Below are positions 26,796 through 35,360 of a DNA stretch of 64,000 bases, one piece after another. The notes beneath the pieces are model-generated. The model was given only the letters and a program-made list of their open reading frames with translations, made no database searches and was not told the DNA's origin. Position 1 is the first letter of the stretch. Each line of letters starts with the position of its first letter. A program made the translations under genes and the position numbers. Source of the stretch: Pantoea sp. CCBC3-3-1 (lineage in GTDB: Bacteria > Pseudomonadota > Gammaproteobacteria > Enterobacterales > Enterobacteriaceae); assembly GCF_007981265.1 (NCBI RefSeq), contig NZ_CP034363.1:1674001-1738000 (forward strand). Reading direction: 5' to 3'.

Positions 26796-28165
26796 TGCGC
26801 CGGACCCTGTTTCTGGCGCTGGTTCTTAGCGCTGCCGGTTGTTCCACGCAGGTTGAAAAAGCTCCCGGCTCGCTGCCGGTGCCGGTGCAGTGGCGTAATC
26901 AGGTTGGGCCGTCAGCCCCGCCAGAAGCCGGCTGGTGGCGCGCGTTCGGCGATGAAAATCTGAATCAGCTGGTTGCGCAGGCGCTACGCAATAATCTGGA
27001 CATCCTGACCGCGCGTTCACGCGTCGATCAGTATCGCGCCGAACTGCGCGCCGCGCAGGGCGATAACTTCCCGACGCTTGATGCAGGCGTTGCGGCTTCA
27101 CACGCCCGAGCTTTGTCCTCGGTCAGTGGACAGCCTTATGAATATGCGGTTTTCCAGGGCCTGTTGCAGGCTAACTACGATGTCGATCTGTGGGGGGCGC
27201 GCAGCAGCAGCATTGATGCCGCACAAGCGTCGCTGGCAGCGGTGCAGGCGGCCGCGTCTGCGGCTGAACTGACGATAGCCAGTTCGGTGGCATCGGGCTA
27301 TATGACCTTGATCGCCCTTGATGAACAGCTGCGGGTAACGGAGGCAACGCTGTCGTCCCGGGAAAACTCACTCAAGCTTGCTCAGCGTCAGTTTGAAACC
27401 GGCTATACCTCCAAACTGGAATGGGTGCAGTCCCAATCGGAATACCAAACTGCGAAAGCGCAGATCCCGGTATTACAACATCAGATCGCCCAGCAGGAGA
27501 ACGCGCTCAGTATTCTGGTCGGCATGAATCCACGAGAAATTGCCCGCCAGAGCCGTTTTGAACATGTGCTGCCACAGCAGCTTCCTGCGCTGCTCCCTTC
27601 AGAACTATTGCAGCGTCGTCCGGATATCGTGCAGGCCGAGCGTCTGCTGCTGGCCGCCGATGACTCGCTGATCGCGTCAAGGGCAAAGCTTTTGCCGTCA
27701 TTAAACCTGACTGCCAGCGGTACGGTACAAAGCGGCGTGCTGCATCAGCTGGTGGATAATCCGTTTCGCTTATGGAGCATTGGCGGCAGCGTGCTAGCGC
27801 CCATTCTTAATCGGGAAGCGCTGACTGCCCAGGTCGATGTTTCCATGGCCTCGCGCAACCAGGCGCTCTATAACTATGAAAAAGTGGTACGCAATGCCTT
27901 CAGTGAAGTGAATAACGATCTGGATGCCATCATGCGCTACCAGCAGCAGCTGAGTGAACTACAGCAGCAGGAACAGGTGGTCAGCGAAGCATTGCGTATC
28001 TCACGTAACCGCTATCAGAACGGCTATGCGTCTTATCTGGATGAACTGGACGCCCAGCGAACCCTGTTCAGTACTCAGCTGAATGTGGTTCAGGTAAAAA
28101 ATAATTTACTGCTGGCGCAGATCGATCTTTACCGTGCCCTGGGCGGCGGCTGGCGCGCTCAGTAA
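26792..28165 (+). CDS. NodT-family outer-membrane efflux lipoprotein
   Basis: A 457-residue TolC-like channel of the NodT/OprM group. Signal peptide with lipobox SAAGC (acylated Cys17). Two OEP repeats follow, with the typical WWRAFGDENLNQLVAQALRNNLDI and LLPSELLQRRPDIVQAERLLLAADDSLIASRAKLLPSLNL segments. It completes a self-contained tripartite system, so this operon need not rely on TolC. Confidence 0.92.
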   Translation: MMRRTLFLALVLSAAGCSTQVEKAPGSLPVPVQWRNQVGPSAPPEAGWWRAFGDENLNQLVAQALRNNLDILTARSRVDQYRAELRAAQGDNFPTLDAGVAASHARALSSVSGQPYEYAVFQGLLQANYDVDLWGARSSSIDAAQASLAAVQAAASAAELTIASSVASGYMTLIALDEQLRVTEATLSSRENSLKLAQRQFETGYTSKLEWVQSQSEYQTAKAQIPVLQHQIAQQENALSILVGMNPREIARQSRFEHVLPQQLPALLPSELLQRRPDIVQAERLLLAADDSLIASRAKLLPSLNLTASGTVQSGVLHQLVDNPFRLWSIGGSVLAPILNREALTAQVDVSMASRNQALYNYEKVVRNAFSEVNNDLDAIMRYQQQLSELQQQEQVVSEALRISRNRYQNGYASYLDELDAQRTLFSTQLNVVQVKNNLLLAQIDLYRALGGGWRAQ

Positions 28166-28309
28166 ACCCTGATGCGCTAAGTTCACGTTTTCACATCTTT
28201 TTATCTGTTCCTGTAGCAGGAGGCGTTTGTCTGCCTGCTTATCCTGCGGCGAAAGGGGCGAATATAGCGCTTGCAATTCCTGTTACCGTGTCGATAATCG
28301 CAATCCGAA

Positions 28310-28324
28310 TAATAATGATTATCA
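28310..28324. promoter_or_regulatory. Fur box before the TonB receptor
   Basis: TAATAATGATTATCA against the 7-1-7 Fur motif TGATAATNATTATCA: 13 of 14 specified positions agree. It is 26 bp before the receptor ATG, so iron-replete repression is expected. Confidence 0.8.
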
Positions 28325-28349
28325 CTTGTATTTTTATCAGGGAAACGTA

Positions 28350-30539
28350 ATGAGCCACCTGCTTTCAACCCCTCAGCACTTCAAAATGACCGTGCTTGCC
28401 GCGCTGATTAGTTCTGCCGCCGCGCCAGCGCTGGCTGCGACCACCGAGGCCAGCACCAGCGAAAAAACCATGACGGTTGTTGCAACGCCAGAAAACAATT
28501 TCACGCCGGGCGGCGATCGGCTGGTGCCTGCCTATCTGGATGGCCAGATCGCCAACGGCGGCCGGATGGGGCTGCTTGGCGAGCAGGACGCGCATAATGT
28601 GCCGTTCAACGTCATCGGCTACACCGCAAAAATGATCCAGGATCAGCAGGCCACCACCCTGAAAGAGGTTGTCGCTAACGACGCCTCTGTTCAGAACGTG
28701 CAGGGCTATGGCAACTTTGCGGAAACCTACCGTATTCGTGGTTTCGATCTTGATGGCGACGACATGACCTTCGGCGGCCTGCCGGGCGTGATGCCGCGGC
28801 AGGTCGTTTCCACGCAGATAGTGGATCGCGTTGAAGTGTTTAAAGGATCGAATGCGCTGGTTAATGGCTCTGCTGCCAGCGGCGTTGGCGGCATGATCAA
28901 CCTGGAACCCAAACATGCGGATGACACGCCACTGACGCGGCTGGGGGTGGATTACACGTCTGCCTCTCAGGTCGGCACTTCGCTGGATGTAGGGCGTCGC
29001 TTTGGTGACAATAATCAGTGGGGCGTACGCGCCAACGTGCTGCACCGTGAAGGCGAAACCGCCGTCGATAACGAGAAGCGTCGCGCAACGGTCGCATCCC
29101 TTGGCCTGGATTATCGGGGCGATAAGTTGCGTACCTCGCTGGATCTGGGATATCAGAAACAGGCTTATCACGGTGGGCGCCTGGGGATCAATGTCAGCGG
29201 CGTTGATTTCATTCCTGAAGTGCCGCGCGCCACCAGCAACTACAGCCAGAACTGGGTTTACAGCGATATCGAAAGCGAGTTTGGTATGGCGCGTGCAGAG
29301 TACGATTTTGCGCCAAACTGGACGGCTTACGCCGGTATGGGCGGACAGCACTCTCATGAAATGGGCGCCTATGCGTCACCGAAATTGACCAGTGCAGACG
29401 GCTCCGCAACGATTGGCCGCATGGATACTAACAAAATCGTTGATGCATTTAGCGGCCAGACCGGCGTGCGCGGCAAGTTCAATACCGGCTTCGTCAGCCA
29501 CAGCGTGAATGTGGGTTATGCCGCGCAGACTAAGCGTGAGAAAACGTCTTACGGTATGGCACTGACTTCAGCCGGCACCAACGTTTACAACACTTCTGCT
29601 GTCGCGGCACCTGAGAACACCTATTTTGGCGGCGATCTTGACAATCCTAAGCCCACAAGCCGGATCCGTACGGAAGGCCTGTTGCTGGCCGATACGCTGG
29701 GCTTCCTGGATGATAAAGTGCTGCTGACGGCGGGCGTGCGTCATCAAAAAGTGGTGGTGCGTAACTACGCTTACGGCACGGCGGTAGAGGATACCGACTC
29801 ACGCTTCACCAAGTCGCGCTGGACGCCGGGTTATGGCCTGGTCGTTAAGCCATGGGAAGCGGTTTCCCTGTATGCCAACCACATTGAAGCGCTGCAACCG
29901 GGTGAAACCGCCTCAACGGGCGCGCTGAACGTAGGTAAAGTCACCGGTATTTCGCTCTCGAAGCAAAACGAAGTGGGGATGAAGCTGGACACCGGCCGGA
30001 TTGGCGGCTCGCTGGCGCTGTTTGAGATCAAAAAGCCAGCAGGCATTATCGATCAGCAGACGGGTATGTTTGGCATGTATGGCGAACAGCGTAACCGTGG
30101 CGTGGAACTGAACGTCTTCGGTGAGCCGGTTTACGGCGTGCGGCTGAACGGCAGCGCGACCTGGCTGGATCCCAAAATGACCAAAACGGTTAACGGCACC
30201 AACGACGGTAAAAATGCCATCGGCGTGGCAAACTTTTATACCGTGCTGAGTGCGGAATATGACATCAAACCGGTTGAGGGATTAACCGCACTGGCCCGCG
30301 TAACCCATTCCGGCTCTCAATATGCTGACAGTGCGAACACCAAAAAACTCGACGGTTATACCACGCTGGATCTGGGCCTGCGCTACCGCACGAAGGTACA
30401 GGAAAACGACATGACCTGGCGTCTCGGCGTGGAAAACGTCACCAACAAGAAATACTGGTCAGGCGTGGAAAGCTACGGAACCTACATTTATCAGGGCGAT
30501 CCGCGTGAGCTGAAGCTGTCAATGTCTTACGATTTTTAA
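28350..30539 (+). CDS. TonB-dependent siderophore receptor
   Basis: Outer-membrane receptor of 729 residues. The start at 28350 (MSHLLSTPQH) is chosen because CAGGGAAA precedes it and a clean signal peptide follows (cleavage near ALA-A, residue 29); the upstream open frame to 28227 has no signal. TonB box TMTVVAT (about 40-46), plug domain (about 75-200, with YRIRGFDLDG and VDRVEVFKGSNALVNG), then a 22-strand barrel ending in the C-terminal SMSYDF with terminal Phe. It resembles ferrichrome/hydroxamate-type receptors such as FcuA, but the ligand is not certain. It is preceded by a Fur box and stands alone. Confidence 0.92.
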   Translation: MSHLLSTPQHFKMTVLAALISSAAAPALAATTEASTSEKTMTVVATPENNFTPGGDRLVPAYLDGQIANGGRMGLLGEQDAHNVPFNVIGYTAKMIQDQQATTLKEVVANDASVQNVQGYGNFAETYRIRGFDLDGDDMTFGGLPGVMPRQVVSTQIVDRVEVFKGSNALVNGSAASGVGGMINLEPKHADDTPLTRLGVDYTSASQVGTSLDVGRRFGDNNQWGVRANVLHREGETAVDNEKRRATVASLGLDYRGDKLRTSLDLGYQKQAYHGGRLGINVSGVDFIPEVPRATSNYSQNWVYSDIESEFGMARAEYDFAPNWTAYAGMGGQHSHEMGAYASPKLTSADGSATIGRMDTNKIVDAFSGQTGVRGKFNTGFVSHSVNVGYAAQTKREKTSYGMALTSAGTNVYNTSAVAAPENTYFGGDLDNPKPTSRIRTEGLLLADTLGFLDDKVLLTAGVRHQKVVVRNYAYGTAVEDTDSRFTKSRWTPGYGLVVKPWEAVSLYANHIEALQPGETASTGALNVGKVTGISLSKQNEVGMKLDTGRIGGSLALFEIKKPAGIIDQQTGMFGMYGEQRNRGVELNVFGEPVYGVRLNGSATWLDPKMTKTVNGTNDGKNAIGVANFYTVLSAEYDIKPVEGLTALARVTHSGSQYADSANTKKLDGYTTLDLGLRYRTKVQENDMTWRLGVENVTNKKYWSGVESYGTYIYQGDPRELKLSMSYDF

Positions 30540-30590
30540 TCGCTCATTCTTACTGTTAAGGCAGGCTTTATCACGATGCCTGCTCACTTT

Positions 30591-30620
30591 ACGGCACGGG
30601 TTCCCGTGCCGTTGCTTTTA
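30591..30620 (+). terminator. Terminator of the TonB receptor gene
   Basis: Perfect 10-bp stem ACGGCACGGG / CCCGTGCCGT with a 2-base loop and a moderately T-rich tail, 52 bp after the stop. A second weaker hairpin GCAGGC...GCCTGC is at 30561-30583. Confidence 0.7.
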
Positions 30621-30963
30621 GAATATCTCTTTTCATCATTGCCACATCTTAATGGTTTTCCCCCTGTCCCGATCTCTGACTGTTTCACTGTCCACTCATC
30701 GCACCGCTCTTATGACAGGGTTACTCTCATCATAAAGTAAATTTTATTTAACATTAAGCCATGATAAGCATTAGGATTTTATTTATTTATTATTGATTGC
30801 CATTTTTTTATGCAGCATAACCCTTATTTTTATACGACTTATGGGACTGCCGTCGCAATATGTCATTTTATACGCCATGATAAATATTAATTTTATTTAT
30901 GTAAAATATTTGTATAATTAATTATATTTAATGTTTTCTTGTTTATCTCTGGGAGAGCAACAC
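30621..30963. other. AT-rich intergenic region before the FeeM-like gene
   Basis: Visibly AT-rich compared with the receptor gene before it, with many runs of A and T. No gene seen. TATAAT at 30913-30918 is a perfect -10 without a clear -35. Such composition is usual for H-NS-bound, acquired DNA. Confidence 0.55.
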
Positions 30964-31767
30964 GTGGCTGTAACAAGAAAATCGGTCGTAGACAAAGCAG
31001 TATCTGATGGGTTATTGAACAGGAGGATCTTGAAAATATGCAGTTTGGTAAGGTCTTTTGGCGGGGATACAACAGTCTCACCGGTACAGGGATTTGTTGA
31101 TTTCCTCAAGGGTATGGAAATGCTGAATGATGAATACGTCAGAAATGGGATAACCCGGCAAACCCGAGCGCCTTTTCTCTATAACGAAGGGCTTATTGAT
31201 ACAGAAAGCACGCTGTTTTTAGCGCGGAAAGGTGAGGAAATCATTGGCACGGTTAGCCTGCTTTCCAGCACCAACAACCCGATGCCCAGTGAGAAACTTT
31301 TTGCTCAAGAGATCGCCGCACTGAATCTGCATAACAGGAAGGTTGTTGAGGTGGGAACGTTGTCGGTAAAAAAAACGCCGGCCGCGGAAAATGTTGTCTT
31401 CAGGCTTTACCTGTCGATCATGATGCATGCCATTTTTATCGAACAGGTCGACGATATTTTTATTCAGGTCAAAGAAAAAACCGCCTCGTTTTACATTAAT
31501 AATTTGCTGTTTGAAAAGGTGGGTACAGCGAAAACACATCCCGACTACCGTAACCTGCAAGCTTCATTGCTCAGAGCCGATGTGAAAAATCTGCGGGAAA
31601 AGATCTACGAACAGCAATGCTATGGCGCAAAAGGATGGCTCAGGATATTGCATGGACTGGGTTTACTGGCCGAATTTAAATCTTTTTATCATGAGGAAAC
31701 GCTAAGCGAACGGTTTAATCTTGGCGAACAGGATGCCGAAGTCTATCGTTACCTCTGCCATCTTTAA
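30964..31767 (+). CDS. FeeM-like N-acyl amino acid synthase (GNAT-type fold)
   Basis: A 267-residue cytoplasmic protein that I place, by pattern, in the N-acyl amino acid synthase FeeM superfamily, relatives of LuxI that join an acyl-ACP to an amino acid. Seen: NEGLIDTESTLFLARKGEEI with IGTVSLLSS (strand pair), KVVEVGTLSVKK in place of the usual ExxxLAV strand, then VDDIFIQVKEKTASFY with NLLFEKVG, and the SLLRADV strand near residue 210. A helical C-terminus follows. Start GTG at 30964 is chosen for the GGGAGAG site seven bases upstream; an ATG at 30931 has none. It stands alone in AT-rich DNA, with no acyl-carrier gene beside it. It could also be another GNAT acyltransferase. Confidence 0.65.
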   Translation: MAVTRKSVVDKAVSDGLLNRRILKICSLVRSFGGDTTVSPVQGFVDFLKGMEMLNDEYVRNGITRQTRAPFLYNEGLIDTESTLFLARKGEEIIGTVSLLSSTNNPMPSEKLFAQEIAALNLHNRKVVEVGTLSVKKTPAAENVVFRLYLSIMMHAIFIEQVDDIFIQVKEKTASFYINNLLFEKVGTAKTHPDYRNLQASLLRADVKNLREKIYEQQCYGAKGWLRILHGLGLLAEFKSFYHEETLSERFNLGEQDAEVYRYLCHL

Positions 31768-31771
31768 ACGC

Positions 31772-31794
31772 ATCCCGTCCAGACCGGACGGGAT
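31772..31794 (+). terminator. Terminator of the FeeM-like gene
   Basis: Perfect 9-bp stem ATCCCGTCC / GGACGGGAT with a five-base loop immediately after the stop, followed by a weak T-rich stretch (CAATTGTTTAC). Confidence 0.6.
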
Positions 31795-32100
31795 CAATTG
31801 TTTACTGTTATTGGCTGTTTCCGCCGACGACTTGATGAGACGAAAGTATTATTAAAAATCTGCCGCAACTGGATAAGAATCAATATTTTCAGAGGGGCCT
31901 GTGCTATCATTGCGCTTTCCTGAATTTCAGGTGCAGGAAGCCGGGCAGACAAGGAACGGTCGAAGTATAAATATATTTTATTACCTTAGCCCCGATGTGA
32001 ATTCAGCTTTATTGCGCCGCGCCTGATTTAGCGCTGCGATTTGACCGATTGAGACTGGCGGTTTAAGACAGGACGTTTCGCCAGCAAGACCGTGGTTAAG
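31795..32100. other. Intergenic region before two small membrane ORFs
   Basis: About 300 bp with no gene recognised. It holds a short palindrome CCTGAA-T-TTCAGG at 31919-31931 and AT-rich stretches (TATAAATATATTTTATTA near 31968). A promoter for the small ORFs is expected here. Confidence 0.4.
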
Positions 32101-32241
32101 ATGACTGAACGTCCTGAAAACGATATTCCAAAAGATTCACGTTACCTCCTTGATGACGCCCATTTCGCCATTGTGGTGCTTGCAGTCACCTCTTTTACTC
32201 TTATAATCTTTGTTCTCATCATTACTTTACTGATGACGTAG
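32101..32241 (+). CDS. Putative 46-residue single-pass membrane protein
   Basis: Small open frame MTERPENDIPKDSRY... with one strong hydrophobic segment from about residue 23 to 45 (FAIVVLAVTSFTLIIFVLII) and a short charged N-terminus. I do not recognise it. No strong ribosome site precedes the ATG (GTGGTTAAG). Support comes from a clear membrane-spanning pattern and from the second small membrane frame 45 bp downstream in the same direction. Could be a non-coding coincidence. Confidence 0.4.
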   Translation: MTERPENDIPKDSRYLLDDAHFAIVVLAVTSFTLIIFVLIITLLMT

Positions 32242-32286
32242 TAGTCCCGAGCCTTGCTGTTTTCACCTGAAGGGAGAAAGACGAGT

Positions 32287-32469
32287 ATGGAAACCAAAGA
32301 AGACAGATTGCTGGCTTTGGTTGGGTTGCTGGCTGCTGGCCTGATTACTGTGGTGGTGCTTTTCACCCTGACCTGGTTGTCGGACGTTCGCCGCGCGCCG
32401 GCCGAAAACTGGTCCGAAACCTGTATCCCACAAACGCTTACTTCTCCCCAACCGCATTCTTCATCCTGA
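32287..32469 (+). CDS. Putative 60-residue single-pass membrane protein
   Basis: METKEDRLLALVGLLAAGL... has a charged start and one membrane segment (about 8-30: LALVGLLAAGLITVVVLFTL), then a polar C-terminus. GGGAGAAAGACGAG lies before the ATG. The start design (acidic DD/ED-R-L then hydrophobic stretch) resembles the preceding 46-residue frame. Its last 32 bases overlap the 3' end of the convergent glycosidase gene. Not recognised; moderate support. Confidence 0.45.
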   Translation: METKEDRLLALVGLLAAGLITVVVLFTLTWLSDVRRAPAENWSETCIPQTLTSPQPHSSS

Positions 32470-33601
32470 TTTGCTGGCTGCGAATTTCCAGTGCGTAGGG
32501 TTCGTTGATAGTGCGATTACCATTGGCATCCGCCAGGCCAAACAGGCCGCCAGGCAAACGTCGGTCGTCAGCCCACGACGGGTAATCAACGGCGGGGAAA
32601 ATGGAGATACCCTGAATATCCGCTCCCTGAGCGCGCGCCTGGTTAACCTGTTCAACTACGCGTCCCAGCCATGGGGCTCGCATCGTGCCTTCAGCCCCGG
32701 TTTCTGCAATCAACATCGGGCGCTGATAACGCAGCCAGACTTCCAGCAGCAGGCTGGCAAGAGGGCGGTATTCGGCCTGCTGTTCATCCAGCGGGTCGCC
32801 GTTGGTATACCATTGATTATCTGGATAATAATTTAATCCAATAATATCCAGCAGGCTGTCGTTGCCGCCCAGTTCAGGATGCAGACGGCCGCCAATCATA
32901 TCCCAGGCTTCATATTGCGCTTCATGCTGGCGGCTGGCTTCAGCCAGATGCTCTTTCATCATGTCCGGTGCAGCAATATGCACCAGCGGATCGGTCAGTA
33001 CGAAGCGGGCACCGGGCAGTTCCTCACGTATCGCATGCATTGCGGCGACCGAGGCCCTGACCAGTTGCAGTTTCAACTCCCGGCCACGGGCCGTAACGCC
33101 GGGATTAAACAGGGCGACTTCCGCTCCCGCCCACGACCAGAAAGAGATTTGATTCATTGGCGTAAAGAAGGGCGCAGAATAGCCCTCATCACGCATCAGT
33201 TTTGCCAGCGCCCGGGCGAAATGCGCAAAACGATCGACAAACGCAGGCTGCCAGATATCAAGCTGCGCCGGCCAGCCAAAGTGGGCCAGCTCCCAGATGA
33301 CCTCCAGACCATTGTTTTCGGCGGCGTGCAGCATAGATAAAAATGTCGACCAGTCGTATTCGCCAGGTTTTTGCTCAATCAGATACCAGCGAGCGCTGTC
33401 CCGGGCGGTTAACAGCTGATGAGTCGCTAACAGCGCGTAGTCTTTGTCCAGCAGGGTATCGTGGCCGCTGTTAATCACCAGATCGACCCGTTTACCTTCG
33501 CCACGGCAGGCGGTGGAGCAGGCGAAACTGCCCTGAAAGAAGCTTTTAAACAGCGGTGCGTGATGCCCTTGAGGCAACATTTCATGCGGTTGATGCTTCA
33601 T
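32438..33601 (-). CDS. Clan GH-A glycoside hydrolase-like protein (GH1-like)
   Basis: A 387-residue cytoplasmic TIM-barrel protein without signal peptide. KSFFQGSFACSTA at the start and RDSARWYLIEQKPGEYDWS resemble beta-glucosidase barrels; FTPMNQISFWSW occupies the place of the T(F/L)NEP acid/base motif but reads MNQ, lacking the usual Glu, while IAETGAEG fits the nucleophile strand. LNYYPDNQWY is a typical GH-A strand. It may therefore be a retaining glycosidase with an altered acid/base or a non-canonical enzyme. Substrate unknown. It lies alone between the small membrane ORFs and clsC. Confidence 0.68.
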   Translation of the reverse strand: MKHQPHEMLPQGHHAPLFKSFFQGSFACSTACRGEGKRVDLVINSGHDTLLDKDYALLATHQLLTARDSARWYLIEQKPGEYDWSTFLSMLHAAENNGLEVIWELAHFGWPAQLDIWQPAFVDRFAHFARALAKLMRDEGYSAPFFTPMNQISFWSWAGAEVALFNPGVTARGRELKLQLVRASVAAMHAIREELPGARFVLTDPLVHIAAPDMMKEHLAEASRQHEAQYEAWDMIGGRLHPELGGNDSLLDIIGLNYYPDNQWYTNGDPLDEQQAEYRPLASLLLEVWLRYQRPMLIAETGAEGTMRAPWLGRVVEQVNQARAQGADIQGISIFPAVDYPSWADDRRLPGGLFGLADANGNRTINEPYALEIRSQQIRMKNAVGEK

Positions 33602-33846
33602 GATGCTTTCCTCATGACGGAGGCGCTCGGCCTGGATATGGGCTAAGTCTAGTCCAAATGCTCCCGCAGGCCTTTTTTCACCGGCAGGTTGGTTAAAGAA
33701 ACGTTAAGAGCGCCGCAATCAGAACTGTCGCATGACAATTAAACGCAACCGGAACGATAATGCATCCGGTAGACTGGTCTTCGCCGTTCGTTTCAAGACG
33801 GAAGCGGGTGAACGCCCAATAATGTTGAATGCACTAAGGATCCCAT

Positions 33847-35319
33847 GTGACCGAAGCTTTTACCGCAGAAGTTGGCGGCACCCCTGATGAAGAGACAACC
33901 CTGACCCGTGCTGTCGCCTCGCTGGTGCAAAACCATCCTGAAGACAGTGGGATTCATCCGCTGGAAGAGGGATTGAACGCGTTCGCCGCCCGTTATCAAC
34001 TGATGACGATGGCGGAGCATACCCTGGATATCCAGTACTATATTTGGCAGAACGATATGTCCGGGCGTTTGCTATTCAGCGCCGTGCTTGATGCGGCCGA
34101 TCGCGGCGTGAAAGTGCGTCTGCTGCTGGATGACAACAACACCATGGGGCTGGATAAAACGCTGAGCGAACTGAGCCGCCACCGCAATATTCAGGTGCGG
34201 CTGTTTAACCCGTTCTCGTTTCGTACGCTGCGAATGTTAGGTTATCTTTCTGATTTTGCACGTTTAAATCGGAGAATGCACAACAAAAGCTTTACCGTCG
34301 ATCGGGAAGCGACGATTGTGGGTGGTCGCAATATCGGCGATGAGTATTTTGGCGCAGGGGAAGAGCCGCTGTTTTCCGATCTCGACGTGCTGGCCATTGG
34401 GCCGGTGGTTGAAGAAGTGACTGACGACTTTGAACGTTACTGGCAAAGTCGGGCCGTAAAACCCTTCAGCAAAGTGGTGGATATTGAGCAAAAAGCGGAT
34501 CGCGCCGCGATTACCCTGCCTGATGAGTGGCGCAGCGATCCTCAGGTCGAGCGCTATCTTCAGCGTATTGAAGCCTCTTCTTTTGCCACGCAGCTGGCGA
34601 AAGGCGAACTGGAACTGACCTGGGCACGCACCCGCCTGTTAAGCGACGATCCGCGTAAAGGGCTGGGCCGTGCAAAAGCCTCCTCGCTCTTACCGCAACG
34701 TATGCTGGAAGTCATCGGCAAACCCGAGAAGCAGTTCGACATTATTTCCGCCTATTTTGTCCCCACTCGTGCGGGCGTGGCGCAGCTGCTGGCTTTAAGA
34801 AGAAAAGGGGTCAAAATTGCCATCCTGACCAATTCTCTGGCAGCAAATGATGTTTCAGTCGTCCATGCGGGCTATGCCAAGTGGCGGAAAAAACTGCTGC
34901 GCCATGGCGTAACGCTTTACGAGCTGAAGCCCCATTCCGACACGCGCGATACGCCACACGACCGGGGCTTGACCGGTAATTCAGGGTCAAGTTTACACGC
35001 CAAAACCTTCAGCGTGGATAACGAGAAGGTTTTTATTGGCTCCTTCAACTTCGATCCGCGCTCGGCGATGTTAAACACCGAAATGGGCTTTGTGATCGAG
35101 AGTGAAAAACTTGCCGCCAGCATTCACCAGCGTTTTGTCAGCAGGATGCGCGATCGTGCATGGACGCTGCGGCTGGACAAATGGGGAAGGGTAAACTGGG
35201 TGGAGTATCCGGGCGAAGGAGAAAAAGAATGGGTACACCGGCATGAACCCCGCACCCGTTTTATTCAGCGGTTACTCGTGCGTTTGGTGTGGCGACTGCC
35301 GATAGAGTGGCTGCTCTGA
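33847..35319 (+). CDS. clsC: Cardiolipin synthase C (phospholipase D superfamily)
   Basis: A 490-residue enzyme (E. coli ClsC/YmdC 473) that makes cardiolipin from phosphatidylglycerol and phosphatidylethanolamine. Two HKD motifs are intact: HNKSFTVD (His145, Lys147, Asp152) with GGRNIGDEYF, and HAKTFSVDNEKVFIGSFNFDPRS near residue 385. The start is GTG (33847) after a weak site; no better start is in frame. In E. coli it neighbours ymdB and opgC; opgC follows here convergently. Confidence 0.92.
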   Translation: MTEAFTAEVGGTPDEETTLTRAVASLVQNHPEDSGIHPLEEGLNAFAARYQLMTMAEHTLDIQYYIWQNDMSGRLLFSAVLDAADRGVKVRLLLDDNNTMGLDKTLSELSRHRNIQVRLFNPFSFRTLRMLGYLSDFARLNRRMHNKSFTVDREATIVGGRNIGDEYFGAGEEPLFSDLDVLAIGPVVEEVTDDFERYWQSRAVKPFSKVVDIEQKADRAAITLPDEWRSDPQVERYLQRIEASSFATQLAKGELELTWARTRLLSDDPRKGLGRAKASSLLPQRMLEVIGKPEKQFDIISAYFVPTRAGVAQLLALRRKGVKIAILTNSLAANDVSVVHAGYAKWRKKLLRHGVTLYELKPHSDTRDTPHDRGLTGNSGSSLHAKTFSVDNEKVFIGSFNFDPRSAMLNTEMGFVIESEKLAASIHQRFVSRMRDRAWTLRLDKWGRVNWVEYPGEGEKEWVHRHEPRTRFIQRLLVRLVWRLPIEWLL

Positions 35320-35360
35320 TCCTGCCCGGTCTGAACCGGGCAGAAGCAGAGTGCCGTATT

